Of a stretch of 9,072 nucleotides of DNA, positions 1 to 5,477 are shown piece by piece. The notes under the pieces are model-generated. The model was not told the DNA's origin. It worked only from the letters and a program-made list of their open reading frames with translations, and ran no database searches. Position 1 is the stretch's first letter. Each line of letters starts with the position of its first letter. Both the position numbers and the translations under genes were made by a program. The stretch spans positions 1 to 9,072 of the forward strand of contig JAFDHR010000073.1 of the NCBI GenBank assembly GCA_019308645.1. Direction: 5' to 3'. This DNA is from Deltaproteobacteria bacterium. Lineage in GTDB: Bacteria > Desulfobacterota > DSM-4660 > Desulfatiglandales > B25-G16.

Positions 1-71
1 ATATCTGCATACTCGGCCAACAAGCGGCCAATTATTACACCTTCGTTTTTATATTTATTCAATCTTAGAAA

Positions 72-92
72 ACCCCGTCCTCTGGGCGGGGT
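72..92 (+). repeat. Left-end subterminal hairpin of the IS200-like element
   Basis: The arm at 72-80 (ACCCCGTCC) pairs with 84-92 (GGGCGGGGT) over nine pairs, including one G-T wobble, with the trinucleotide loop TCT. IS200/IS605 transposases recognise such an imperfect hairpin near the left end on single-stranded DNA, so this is the likely TnpA binding site. The cleavage site should lie a short distance upstream, in the AT-rich stretch around 45-65. Confidence 0.65.
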
Positions 93-96
93 CAGA

Positions 97-120
97 GTTC
101 AAAGGCTTTGCCATTTGAAC
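97..120 (+). other. Second leader hairpin upstream of tnpA
   Basis: GTTCAAA (97-103) pairs perfectly with TTTGAAC (114-120). Inside, GGC (104-106) pairs with GCC (110-112) around a TTT loop, leaving A113 bulged. This gives ten base pairs in all. In enterobacterial IS200 a leader stem-loop limits read-through transcription into tnpA. This hairpin occupies a comparable place, but it has no clear T-run after it, so a terminator role is uncertain. It could also form in the single-stranded DNA of the transposon end. Confidence 0.45.
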
Positions 121-127
121 GACTCGG

Positions 128-175
128 TGTTACTCCAGAATTGAGTTGTCCCACAACATCAAGAAAGGAGTAACA
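128..175 (+). promoter_or_regulatory. tnpA leader hairpin that sequesters the ribosome binding site
   Basis: TGTTACTCC (128-136) is a perfect complement of GGAGTAACA (167-175). The second arm contains the GGAG core of the tnpA ribosome binding site (AAAGGAG at 164-170, seven bases before the ATG at 178). An apical stem continues the fold: TTGAGTTGT (141-149) pairs with ACAAC and TCAA (153-157 and 159-162) around a CCC loop, with A158 bulged. A four-by-four internal loop separates the two stems. In E. coli and Salmonella IS200 a leader stem-loop is known to block tnpA translation in this way. The fold here is seen directly in the sequence, and the repression is inferred from that precedent. 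Confidence 0.75.
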
Positions 176-177
176 AA

Positions 178-615
178 ATGAGCCGATTTAGAAAATTATC
201 ACATACAGTCTGGCATTGCCAATATAATATTGCTTGGGTCCCCAAATATCGTCTTCGGATACTTGAAGGTGAAATTGCCATTGAAGTATCCAACTGTATC
301 CGTGCCTTTAGCGAACAGAAAGGCTGTGAGGTAGTGGAACTCAATATTCAAATAGATCATGTGCATTTAATAGTGATGGTTCCACCCAAAATATCGATAT
401 CAGATTATTTGGGCATTGTAAAAGGTAGAACAGCTATTCGTGTGTTCAATAAATTTCGCAAGCTAAAGAAAAAACCCTATTGGGGTAATCATTTTTGGGC
501 CAAAGGCTATTGCGTAGATACTGTTGGTTTAGATGCTGACATGATACGCAAATACGTTAAATATCAAGAAGATAAAGAGCGTAGAGCAGAGTCGAAACAG
601 TTAGACCTGTTCTGA
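178..615 (+). CDS. tnpA: IS200-type HUH single-strand transposase TnpA (Y1 transposase)
   Basis: This enzyme cuts and rejoins single-stranded transposon ends using one tyrosine and a divalent metal. The protein has 145 residues, the normal size for the IS200 group. The HUH metal site is H61-V-H63 in the segment IDHVHLIVMVPPK. The nucleophile should be Y126 in IRKYVKYQ, with Q130 following at the usual spacing. N-terminal and central segments (LSHTVWHCQYNIAWVPKYR, KGRTAIRVF, FWAKGYCVDTVG) match the IS200 pattern. The ATG at 178 is preceded by a strong ribosome binding site (AAAGGAG, seven-base spacer) buried in the leader hairpin. No frameshift or missing catalytic residue is seen, so the gene appears functional. 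The last five residues, QLDLF, fit the beta sliding-clamp binding consensus, which would suit a transposase that works on lagging-strand DNA. Confidence 0.95.
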   Translation: MSRFRKLSHTVWHCQYNIAWVPKYRLRILEGEIAIEVSNCIRAFSEQKGCEVVELNIQIDHVHLIVMVPPKISISDYLGIVKGRTAIRVFNKFRKLKKKPYWGNHFWAKGYCVDTVGLDADMIRKYVKYQEDKERRAESKQLDLF

Positions 616-638
616 TATAAATGAGGGACAACTCAACC

Positions 639-712
639 TTGCCCCCTCAGGGGGCAAAGGCAGGCTTATCCCCTTCTAGGGGTAAACTCAATACCACCCC
701 CTCAGGGGGTGG
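639..712 (+). repeat. Array of three related GC-rich hairpins at the right end of the IS
   Basis: The first hairpin, at 639-657, has perfect eight-base arms TTGCCCCC and GGGGGCAA around TCA. The second, at 666-685, has the core CCCCT/AGGGG around TCT, extended by TTA/TAA with a bulged T. The third, at 694-712, has perfect arms CCACCCCC and GGGGGTGG around TCA. Hairpins one and three share the identical 13-base core CCCCCTCAGGGGG. Core starts are 28 and 27 bases apart (642, 670, 697). At least one should be the right-end TnpA recognition hairpin, most likely the last. The third is followed by ATTCTTTATT, so it may also terminate the tnpA transcript. Confidence 0.65.
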
Positions 713-734
713 ATTCTTTATTAAAATATCAAAG

Positions 735-761
735 ACTTATGTGATATCATCACTCATAAGT
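735..761 (-). terminator. Candidate terminator downstream of the 3-hydroxyacyl-CoA dehydrogenase gene
   Basis: Read on the minus strand, ACTTAT then GTGAT pair with ATCAC then ATAAGT, giving an 11-pair stem with a two-base bulge and a GAT loop. It starts 26 bases after the stop codon at 787 and is followed by an AT-rich stretch (CTTTGATATTTTAA). The stem is AT-rich and the T-run is interrupted, so it is a weak intrinsic terminator at best. It marks the probable end of the minus-strand transcript and lies just outside the insertion sequence. Confidence 0.4.
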
Positions 762-786
762 TAGGAAACTCGGAATAGACAGTCTC

Positions 787-1641
787 CTAGTAAATATACC
801 ACCCGCGGCCAGTTTTTCGCCCTAAATGATTGGCATTGACTTTTTGCTTCAAAATGGGCCTGGGCCTGAATCGCTCACCATACGACTCGTAAAGAATCTG
901 CTGCACCTGAAGGTTCAGATCATTGCTGGTTAGATCCATGAGCGCGTATGGCCCAATCGGATGCCCTAACCCCGCCTTACATGCAGTGTCGATATCTTCA
1001 GGTGAAGCTACGCCCTCTTCCAACAGTCGGTTCGCTTCGATCCACATGGCATGAAGGATCCTGTTGACCGCAAAACCTGTCACATCTTTGACCCTGATGG
1101 GCGCCTTGCCTATATTGCGGCAGCAATCCATTATAACCGCTACAGTTTCCTCTTCAGTCTCCAGGCCGGGTATGAGCTCTACCAGTTTCATCACAGAGGC
1201 GGGTGAGAAAAAATGGGTTCCCAAAAACCGGCCGATCCGTTCCTTGCTTACAGAAGTTGCCAGCAGTGTTATGGGGATGCTGGAGGTGTTCGTTGCGAAG
1301 ATACAGCCCGGTTTGCACACACGGTCCAGTTGTGAAAAAACCTCCTTTTTTGTCTCCAGATCCTCGAAAACGGCTTCTATTGCCAAGTCCACATCTCTTA
1401 AATCATTATATTGATCCGTAGGAGTGAGGCGAGAAAGCGTAGGAGCTTTATCTTCACCTTGAAATCCTCCCTTTTTTATCGCTTTATCCAAGACCCCTCC
1501 CAGGCGGTCTTTCCCTTTTTGAGCCAGTTCAAGGTTCGTCTCTTTCATAAACACATCGTAACCTGACATGGCATAGCAAAGTGCAATTTCGGCACCCATC
1601 ATTCCCGCGCCTATCACACTTACGTTGTTTATTCCTTTCAC
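787..1641 (-). CDS. 3-hydroxyacyl-CoA dehydrogenase (3-hydroxybutyryl-CoA dehydrogenase type)
   Basis: This cytosolic enzyme oxidises an L-3-hydroxyacyl-CoA to the 3-ketoacyl-CoA with NAD, the third step of beta-oxidation; the same family also runs in reverse in butyrate-type pathways. The protein has 284 residues, the usual length of the single-function Hbd/PaaH form. The N-terminal Rossmann domain carries G11-A-G-M-M-G16, with E34 near the end of the second strand where NAD enzymes have an acidic residue. Catalytic-site segments are present: TNTSS (S120/S121), GTHFFSP (H143), MKLVELIPG (E155) and DVTGFAVNRIL (N193). The C-terminal domain ends in LGRKTGRGWYIY, typical of the family. The start is GTG at 1641, with AGGAGA nine bases upstream. 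It is the last gene of the minus-strand run, 110 bases after the thiolase. Family assignment is firm; chain-length preference is unknown. Confidence 0.93.
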   Translation of the reverse strand: MKGINNVSVIGAGMMGAEIALCYAMSGYDVFMKETNLELAQKGKDRLGGVLDKAIKKGGFQGEDKAPTLSRLTPTDQYNDLRDVDLAIEAVFEDLETKKEVFSQLDRVCKPGCIFATNTSSIPITLLATSVSKERIGRFLGTHFFSPASVMKLVELIPGLETEEETVAVIMDCCRNIGKAPIRVKDVTGFAVNRILHAMWIEANRLLEEGVASPEDIDTACKAGLGHPIGPYALMDLTSNDLNLQVQQILYESYGERFRPRPILKQKVNANHLGRKTGRGWYIY

Positions 1642-1696
1642 GTTTTTATCTCTCCTATCCGTATCTAAAAACAGGCTAAAGTACTGCTCTCGTCAT

Positions 1697-1718
1697 GTTG
1701 TTGGTACCGGGGAACAAC
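1697..1718 (-). other. Inverted repeat in the thiolase to hydroxyacyl-CoA dehydrogenase spacer
   Basis: GTTGTT (1697-1702) and AACAAC (1713-1718) form a six-pair stem with a ten-base loop. It lies in the 110-base spacer 1642-1751, the longest gap within the three-enzyme block. A competing fold, GGAAC pairing with GTTCC, overlaps it on the minus strand. There is no T-run, so I do not call a terminator. An mRNA processing or attenuation role is possible but unproven. Confidence 0.25.
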
Positions 1719-1751
1719 GGTTCCAAGGTCTCTTCCTGTTCCCTTAGATCC

Positions 1752-2960
1752 TTATACTTTGATCACACATGCATCTGCCTGAGCTAACCCACCGCAAATC
1801 GCTCCCAAGGCGTATCCTCCCCCCTTCCGATGCAATTCGTACATCAAGTTCATAATAAGGCGGGCCCCGCTGGCCGTATTTGGGTGGCCGACGGCAATGG
1901 CGCTCCCATTAATGTTGGTTTTTTCACGCAACATTTTTGTTTTTTCTTTGTCCTCGTCCGTCATCAGAAGGGTACTCACCAGAGGCACCGCGGCAAAGGC
2001 CTCGTTTATTTCAACAAAATGGATGTCATCAAGACCCAGGTCCGCTCGGTCAAGCGCTTTCATGGCTGCATAGGCAGGTCCTTCCGGCATGCGGTTTGGG
2101 TTGATGGCGATTGAGGACATGGAAACAATTTCGGCCAAGGGCTCCAGGCCCAGTTGATCGGCTTTGGATCTTGTCATAAACAAAATTGCCGTGGCGCCGT
2201 CATTCAGTCCAGGGGCATTCCCCGCCGTCACATCCTTGCATCCATAGATGCCGGGAAGCCTGCCAAGTTTTTCCATGGTCGTACCTTTCCGGTACTGTTC
2301 GTCAATGTCGAGGATAATAGCCCCCCCCTTTTTTTGGGGGATCTCCAAGGTCATCATCTCGTCCTTGAACTTGCCCGCTTCCCATGCCCGACCATAATTC
2401 TGATGGCTCCTTAAGGCCCATTCGTCCTGCTCTTCACGGGAAATCCCATACTCTATCGCTACATTATCCGTATCTACGGAGACCGGATTAAAGTCCTTAT
2501 ACCCCAGGGCAAAGAGAGGGTCTTCCATCTTCACATCTCCTATCCGAAACCCTTTCCACCGAAGCCCCCTGACAATCAGCGGTTCTTGACTAAAAGATGT
2601 GGCCCCGCCTCCGATTGCACACGCGATCTCTCCGGCAACCATGGCGCGGCACCCGTAATGGACCGCTGACATGGCCGACACGCAGGCCTTGTCTAAGGAA
2701 ACCGAAGGGGTCTCCGGTGGAAGTCCGGCCTTGAGAAGGGTCTGCCGTGCGGCCACTGAGGTATAAACATCCTTACACACAGAGGTATCGCCTACCCCCC
2801 AATAGACTTCATCCACCTGGTCTCCGGCCACATGGACCCTTTCCAGGACCTCTTTCATGGGCAATGCCCCAAGATCAAAATAATCATACTCCTTCAAGGA
2901 CCCACAGTAACGTCCAAAGGGTGTCCTAACGGCACTCACTATAACGATGTCTTTATACAT
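1752..2960 (-). CDS. Thiolase (acetyl-CoA C-acyltransferase family)
   Basis: This enzyme cleaves a 3-ketoacyl-CoA with CoA to give acetyl-CoA and a shortened acyl-CoA, or condenses two acetyl-CoA units in reverse. At 402 residues it has the usual length. The N-terminal segment IVSAVRTPFGRYCG is characteristic. The nucleophilic cysteine is C93 in DKACVSAMSAV. N319-EAFA and the histidine H359 in GHP are present, and C389 in ICGGLAQADA is the likely acid/base cysteine. The last two blocks differ from textbook biosynthetic thiolases: GHPNTASGAR replaces GHPIGASGAR, and CGGLAQ replaces CIGGG. The ATG at 2960 has AAGGAA six bases upstream, and the gene begins 15 bases after the acyl-CoA dehydrogenase stop, so the two are co-transcribed. 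Codons 209-213 lie in a C5-A7-G8 homopolymer run. The reading frame is intact here. Substrate length cannot be read from sequence. Confidence 0.93.
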   Translation of the reverse strand: MYKDIVIVSAVRTPFGRYCGSLKEYDYFDLGALPMKEVLERVHVAGDQVDEVYWGVGDTSVCKDVYTSVAARQTLLKAGLPPETPSVSLDKACVSAMSAVHYGCRAMVAGEIACAIGGGATSFSQEPLIVRGLRWKGFRIGDVKMEDPLFALGYKDFNPVSVDTDNVAIEYGISREEQDEWALRSHQNYGRAWEAGKFKDEMMTLEIPQKKGGAIILDIDEQYRKGTTMEKLGRLPGIYGCKDVTAGNAPGLNDGATAILFMTRSKADQLGLEPLAEIVSMSSIAINPNRMPEGPAYAAMKALDRADLGLDDIHFVEINEAFAAVPLVSTLLMTDEDKEKTKMLREKTNINGSAIAVGHPNTASGARLIMNLMYELHRKGGGYALGAICGGLAQADACVIKV

Positions 2961-2975
2961 TTCTGTTTCCTTTTC

Positions 2976-4121
2976 CTACCTTAATATTTGGTTCGCGATG
3001 ATAATACGCTGCACCTGATTTGTACCCTCATAAATCTGAGTGATTTTCGCATCCCGCATCATCCGTTCAACCGGGTATTCTCTGGAGTAGCCGTATCCGC
3101 CAAAAAGCTGGACCGCATCGGTCGTGACCTGCATTGCCATGTCCGATGCAAACCACTTGGCCATGGAAGCCAATCTCGGGATATTCTTCGAATCCGGCTC
3201 ATTATCGATAGTTGCACAGGTCCGGTAGATCATAGTCCGGGACAATTCAATGTTCAGGGCCATTTCTGCAATCATCCACTGGATACCCTGAAATTCTGAA
3301 ATCGGTTTTCCAAACTGTATTCTATCCTTACAGTAGTTTACAGCCGCATCCATGGCGCCCTGAGCAATACCGAGTGCTTGAGATGCCACGGCAGGCCGGG
3401 TGTAATTAAAGGTCTTCATAAGGATTCTGAAGCCATCACCCGGCTTCCCAATAACATTTTCTTCGGGGACAAAACAGTCTTCAAAAATGAGTTCCCTTGT
3501 ATCAGAACCACGAATGCCTAATTTTTTCTCGTCTTTGCCCACAGAAAAGCCCGGGGTATCTTTCGTAACCACAAGCATGCTCATACCTTTGTTTGCCTTG
3601 GTCTTATCCGTATAAGCCACGACAGTAATAATGTCTGACACACCACCGTTTGTGATAAATATTTTTGTCCCATTAATGACGTACCCGCTTTTTTTCGATG
3701 TAGCCACCGTTTTAATACCTGTTACATCTGAGCCGGCCCCCGACTCTGTAATGGCGCAGGCGCCCAGCGCTGAACCCTCAGCCATGGGCCTCAACCATCT
3801 TATTTTTTGATCATGACTTCCTCCTATGAGAAGGGGATCTGTGGCCAGTGCCTGAGTAGTGAGAATGGCCGATGTAGAAGCACACACACGTGCTACCTCC
3901 TCAACCACGATGGCGAGGCTGACCATGCCTGCCCCTGCCCCACCATATTCTTCAGGAATCTGAATCCCAAGAAGGCCGTTTTCTTCAAGTATTTTTTTGT
4001 TTTCCCAGGGGAATTCTTCCTTTTGATCAATTTCTGCGGCCCTCGGGCCGAATTCATTTTCACTGATTTTTCTAACCATATCGTGGAGCATTTGTTGTTC
4101 TTCTGATAATTTAAAGTCCAT
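2976..4121 (-). CDS. Acyl-CoA dehydrogenase (short-chain/butyryl type, FAD)
   Basis: This FAD enzyme introduces the 2,3-double bond into an acyl-CoA and passes electrons to electron-transfer flavoprotein, the first step of beta-oxidation. The 381-residue protein has the full family layout: an N-terminal helical domain (from MDFKLSEEQQMLHDMVRKI), a central beta domain with ACAITESGAGSD, and a C-terminal helical domain. The C-terminal signature runs from QLFGGYGYSREYPVERMMRD to QIYEGTNQVQR. The catalytic base is E365 in YEGT, the position used by short- and medium-chain enzymes rather than isovaleryl-CoA dehydrogenase. No ETF gene is nearby. The ATG at 4121 has only a weak ribosome binding site (AAGAG, seven-base spacer) and lies 104 bases after the thioredoxin-like gene; I see no strong promoter or hairpin in that gap. 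Butyryl-CoA or a branched short acyl-CoA is a reasonable substrate guess, not a proven one. Confidence 0.94.
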   Translation of the reverse strand: MDFKLSEEQQMLHDMVRKISENEFGPRAAEIDQKEEFPWENKKILEENGLLGIQIPEEYGGAGAGMVSLAIVVEEVARVCASTSAILTTQALATDPLLIGGSHDQKIRWLRPMAEGSALGACAITESGAGSDVTGIKTVATSKKSGYVINGTKIFITNGGVSDIITVVAYTDKTKANKGMSMLVVTKDTPGFSVGKDEKKLGIRGSDTRELIFEDCFVPEENVIGKPGDGFRILMKTFNYTRPAVASQALGIAQGAMDAAVNYCKDRIQFGKPISEFQGIQWMIAEMALNIELSRTMIYRTCATIDNEPDSKNIPRLASMAKWFASDMAMQVTTDAVQLFGGYGYSREYPVERMMRDAKITQIYEGTNQVQRIIIANQILR

Positions 4122-4225
4122 TATTTTTCTCTTGTCCGATTATTTTCAGGCCAAAAAAGAGATTGCGCAAACAGAAAGGAATCAAGTGCTTGCTTGGTAT
4201 GAGGAGACATTACACCCTCGACGAT

Positions 4226-4558
4226 TTACTTCACACCTTGATCAATTGGCAGAGTTCGTGATAGAAAATCTTCAAGTCTCCGTTTTTCTGCTTGTCCCAG
4301 CATTCGGCCTTTTTCGAGGCCACCGGTGAATATCAGAAATGTGGGAGTTCCTTCGACGCCAAAATTCTCCTTGAATGTTTCAATACATTCTTCTTCAATT
4401 ATACATATTTTTAGATTTTCACCATAAGAATTGCATGTACTTGAAATGACTTCTATCTGCTCCTGAAATTCAGAGTCCCGCCGCATGCATAACACGAGTA
4501 CGGGGCTGCTTTCTTCAAGAACCTCTTTTTGGAAATTATCCACTCCAATTGAAATCAT
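4226..4558 (-). CDS. Thioredoxin-fold protein lacking the CxxC active site
   Basis: A 110-residue protein with the thioredoxin outline: SIGVDNFQKEVLEESSPVLVL at the N-terminus, FGVEGTPTFLIFTGG near residues 66-80 with the expected cis-proline P72, and a C-terminal helix. The place where thioredoxin has WCGPC reads DSEFQ (residues 28-32), so both redox cysteines are absent. Cysteines 24, 42, 52 and 58 lie elsewhere. It is therefore unlikely to be a disulfide reductase; a scaffold, chaperone or binding role is possible. I chose the ATG at 4558 because GGAGAG lies five bases upstream and the homology begins there. An in-frame ATG at 4621 would add 21 residues with no thioredoxin resemblance and a badly spaced ribosome binding site. 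It sits between the transporter and the acyl-CoA genes on the same strand. Fold assignment is good; function is unknown. Confidence 0.8.
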   Translation of the reverse strand: MISIGVDNFQKEVLEESSPVLVLCMRRDSEFQEQIEVISSTCNSYGENLKICIIEEECIETFKENFGVEGTPTFLIFTGGLEKGRMLGQAEKRRLEDFLSRTLPIDQGVK

Positions 4559-4635
4559 CGGAACTCTCCCGTACAAATATTCAGTTTCAGAATTATATTT
4601 GTCAGATCTCACTTGCGACATAAACCTTTTACACG

Positions 4636-4641
4636 ATTAGA
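4636..4641 (-). promoter_or_regulatory. Possible -10 element for the thioredoxin-like and acyl-CoA gene block
   Basis: On the minus strand TCTAAT matches TATAAT at five of six positions. The best -35 candidate, TTAACA, lies 20 bases upstream, which is too far for a standard sigma-70 promoter, so an activator or no promoter at all is possible. It sits between the 12-base palindrome at 4673-4684 and the gene start, and would give an untranslated leader of about 70 bases. Confidence 0.2.
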
Positions 4642-4672
4642 ATCACACTGAATGGGTTAAGTGTTAAGACTC

Positions 4673-4684
4673 TTGAGCGCTCAA
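4673..4684. promoter_or_regulatory. Perfect 12-base palindrome, candidate operator
   Basis: TTGAGCGCTCAA reads identically on both strands. It lies in the 151-base spacer 4622-4772 between livF and the thioredoxin-like gene, the main break between the transport and the acyl-CoA blocks. A symmetric site of this size is the kind bound by dimeric repressors such as TetR-family regulators of acyl-CoA genes. No regulator gene is in the window, so the partner is unknown. As RNA it has no unpaired loop and no T-run, so an operator is more likely than a terminator. I see no strong terminator after livF in this spacer. Confidence 0.4.
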
Positions 4685-4772
4685 TCCATACTCTCGCTCT
4701 GTCTTCTATCTATTCAGATTTTTCCACCACCTGTTATCAACAAGATATGTGCCAAAGACGAAGCCTGAGCTA

Positions 4773-5477
4773 TTATCCGCCGAGATATGCTTTTCGAATT
4801 TCTTCTCTGGTAACAAGCTCCATACTATTTCCTTGCAGTACAACCTCCCCCTTTTCGAAAACATATGTTCTGTTGCTAAGCTCCAGTCCCATCTGTGCGT
4901 TCTGCTCAACCAACAAAATAGGAATACCTCCTCTGTTTATTTCTTTAAGTTTGCCTTTCAACTTCTGGCAAAGAAGCGGACTCAATCCAAGAGTTGGTTC
5001 ATCCATTAATAGTAACTTCGGTGCTGCCATTAGAGCCCGGGCTGTGGCCAACATTTGCCGCTCTCCTCCACTCAGAGTATCCGCTCTCTGATTTTTTCTG
5101 TCTTTCAAAATCGGAAACAGCTGAAAAACTCTCTCCATGTCATTCATTATTTTTGGCTTATCTCTTTGAAGATACGCACCCATTCTTAAGTTATCCATAA
5201 CTGACAATAACGGGAATAATTTTCCCCCTTCGGGAACCTGTATAACACCTTTGGCGGCTATCTCCGGAGCTATGAGGTTCCCTATGCTTTGCCCTTTGAA
5301 ATATATCTCGCCCCTTCGGTCTACCAGGCCACTTATGGCATTCAATGTTGATGTTTTCCCCGCACCGTTCGCGCCAATAATAGCCACAAATTCACCATTT
5401 TCCACCATCAGGTCGATTCCCTTTACAGCTGTTACCGTTCCGTAAAATACGCTCACCATTCTTAGTTCGAGAAGCAC
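4773..5477 (-). CDS. livF: HAAT/branched-chain amino acid ABC transporter ATP-binding protein LivF
   Basis: One of the two cytoplasmic ATPases that drive the Liv-type importer. At 234 residues it has the standard LivF length. Walker A is G35-ANGAGKT, the Q-loop region reads IQVPEGGKLFPLLSVMDNLRMGAY at residues 79-102, the signature is LSGGERQ (135-141), and Walker B is LLLMDEP (155-161). The segment after Walker B reads LLVEQNAQ, with glutamine in the switch position as usual for LivF. The start is GTG at 5477, whose G is the last base of the livG stop codon (TAG), a one-base overlap typical of translational coupling. GAGGT lies nine bases upstream, inside livG. An ATG six codons later would remove the first conserved strand, so I prefer the GTG. 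LivF pairs with LivG as a heterodimer. Confidence 0.95.
   Translation of the reverse strand: MLLELRMVSVFYGTVTAVKGIDLMVENGEFVAIIGANGAGKTSTLNAISGLVDRRGEIYFKGQSIGNLIAPEIAAKGVIQVPEGGKLFPLLSVMDNLRMGAYLQRDKPKIMNDMERVFQLFPILKDRKNQRADTLSGGERQMLATARALMAAPKLLLMDEPTLGLSPLLCQKLKGKLKEINRGGIPILLVEQNAQMGLELSNRTYVFEKGEVVLQGNSMELVTREEIRKAYLGG

Larger units (their letters stand above)
60..720 (+). mobile_element. IS200/IS605-family insertion sequence, tnpA-only (IS200 group)
   Basis: The element consists of one HUH transposase gene flanked by short hairpins instead of terminal inverted repeats, which is the architecture of the IS200 group. The left hairpin is at 72-92 and a set of three hairpins lies at 639-712, giving a length of roughly 650-700 bases, as expected for IS200. 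There is no tnpB/IscB accessory gene. The outer boundaries are estimates. These elements insert without target duplication next to a short AT-rich target, and I cannot fix the cleavage sites by eye. The right end must lie between the last hairpin and the minus-strand hairpin at 735-761. The transposase gene is intact and has a full leader, so the element may be active. It is convergent with the minus-strand metabolic genes. Confidence 0.85.

Noticed and set aside
14..31. Direct repeat CGGCCAA at 14-20 and 25-31
   Set aside because: It is only seven bases long and outside the likely IS boundary; chance or a local duplication explains it.
152..160. IS200 carrying an ISC-type RNA-guided nuclease or omega RNA
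   Set aside because: There is no tnpB or iscB frame on either strand in or near the element, so no guide RNA is expected.
159..344. Minus-strand open frame opposite the start of tnpA
   Set aside because: It lies within the leader and coding region of a clear transposase and its translation resembles no family. An antisense RNA here is possible by analogy with IS200, but I see no promoter I can defend.
639..712. Short CRISPR array
   Set aside because: The three units have a 27-28 base period with no spacer-length variable sequence, differ outside the core and lie at a transposon end, so they are hairpins and not repeats with spacers.
4132..4329. Plus-strand 65-codon frame over the spacer and the end of the thioredoxin-like gene
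   Set aside because: It is mostly antisense to a real gene, has no ribosome binding site and no recognisable domain.
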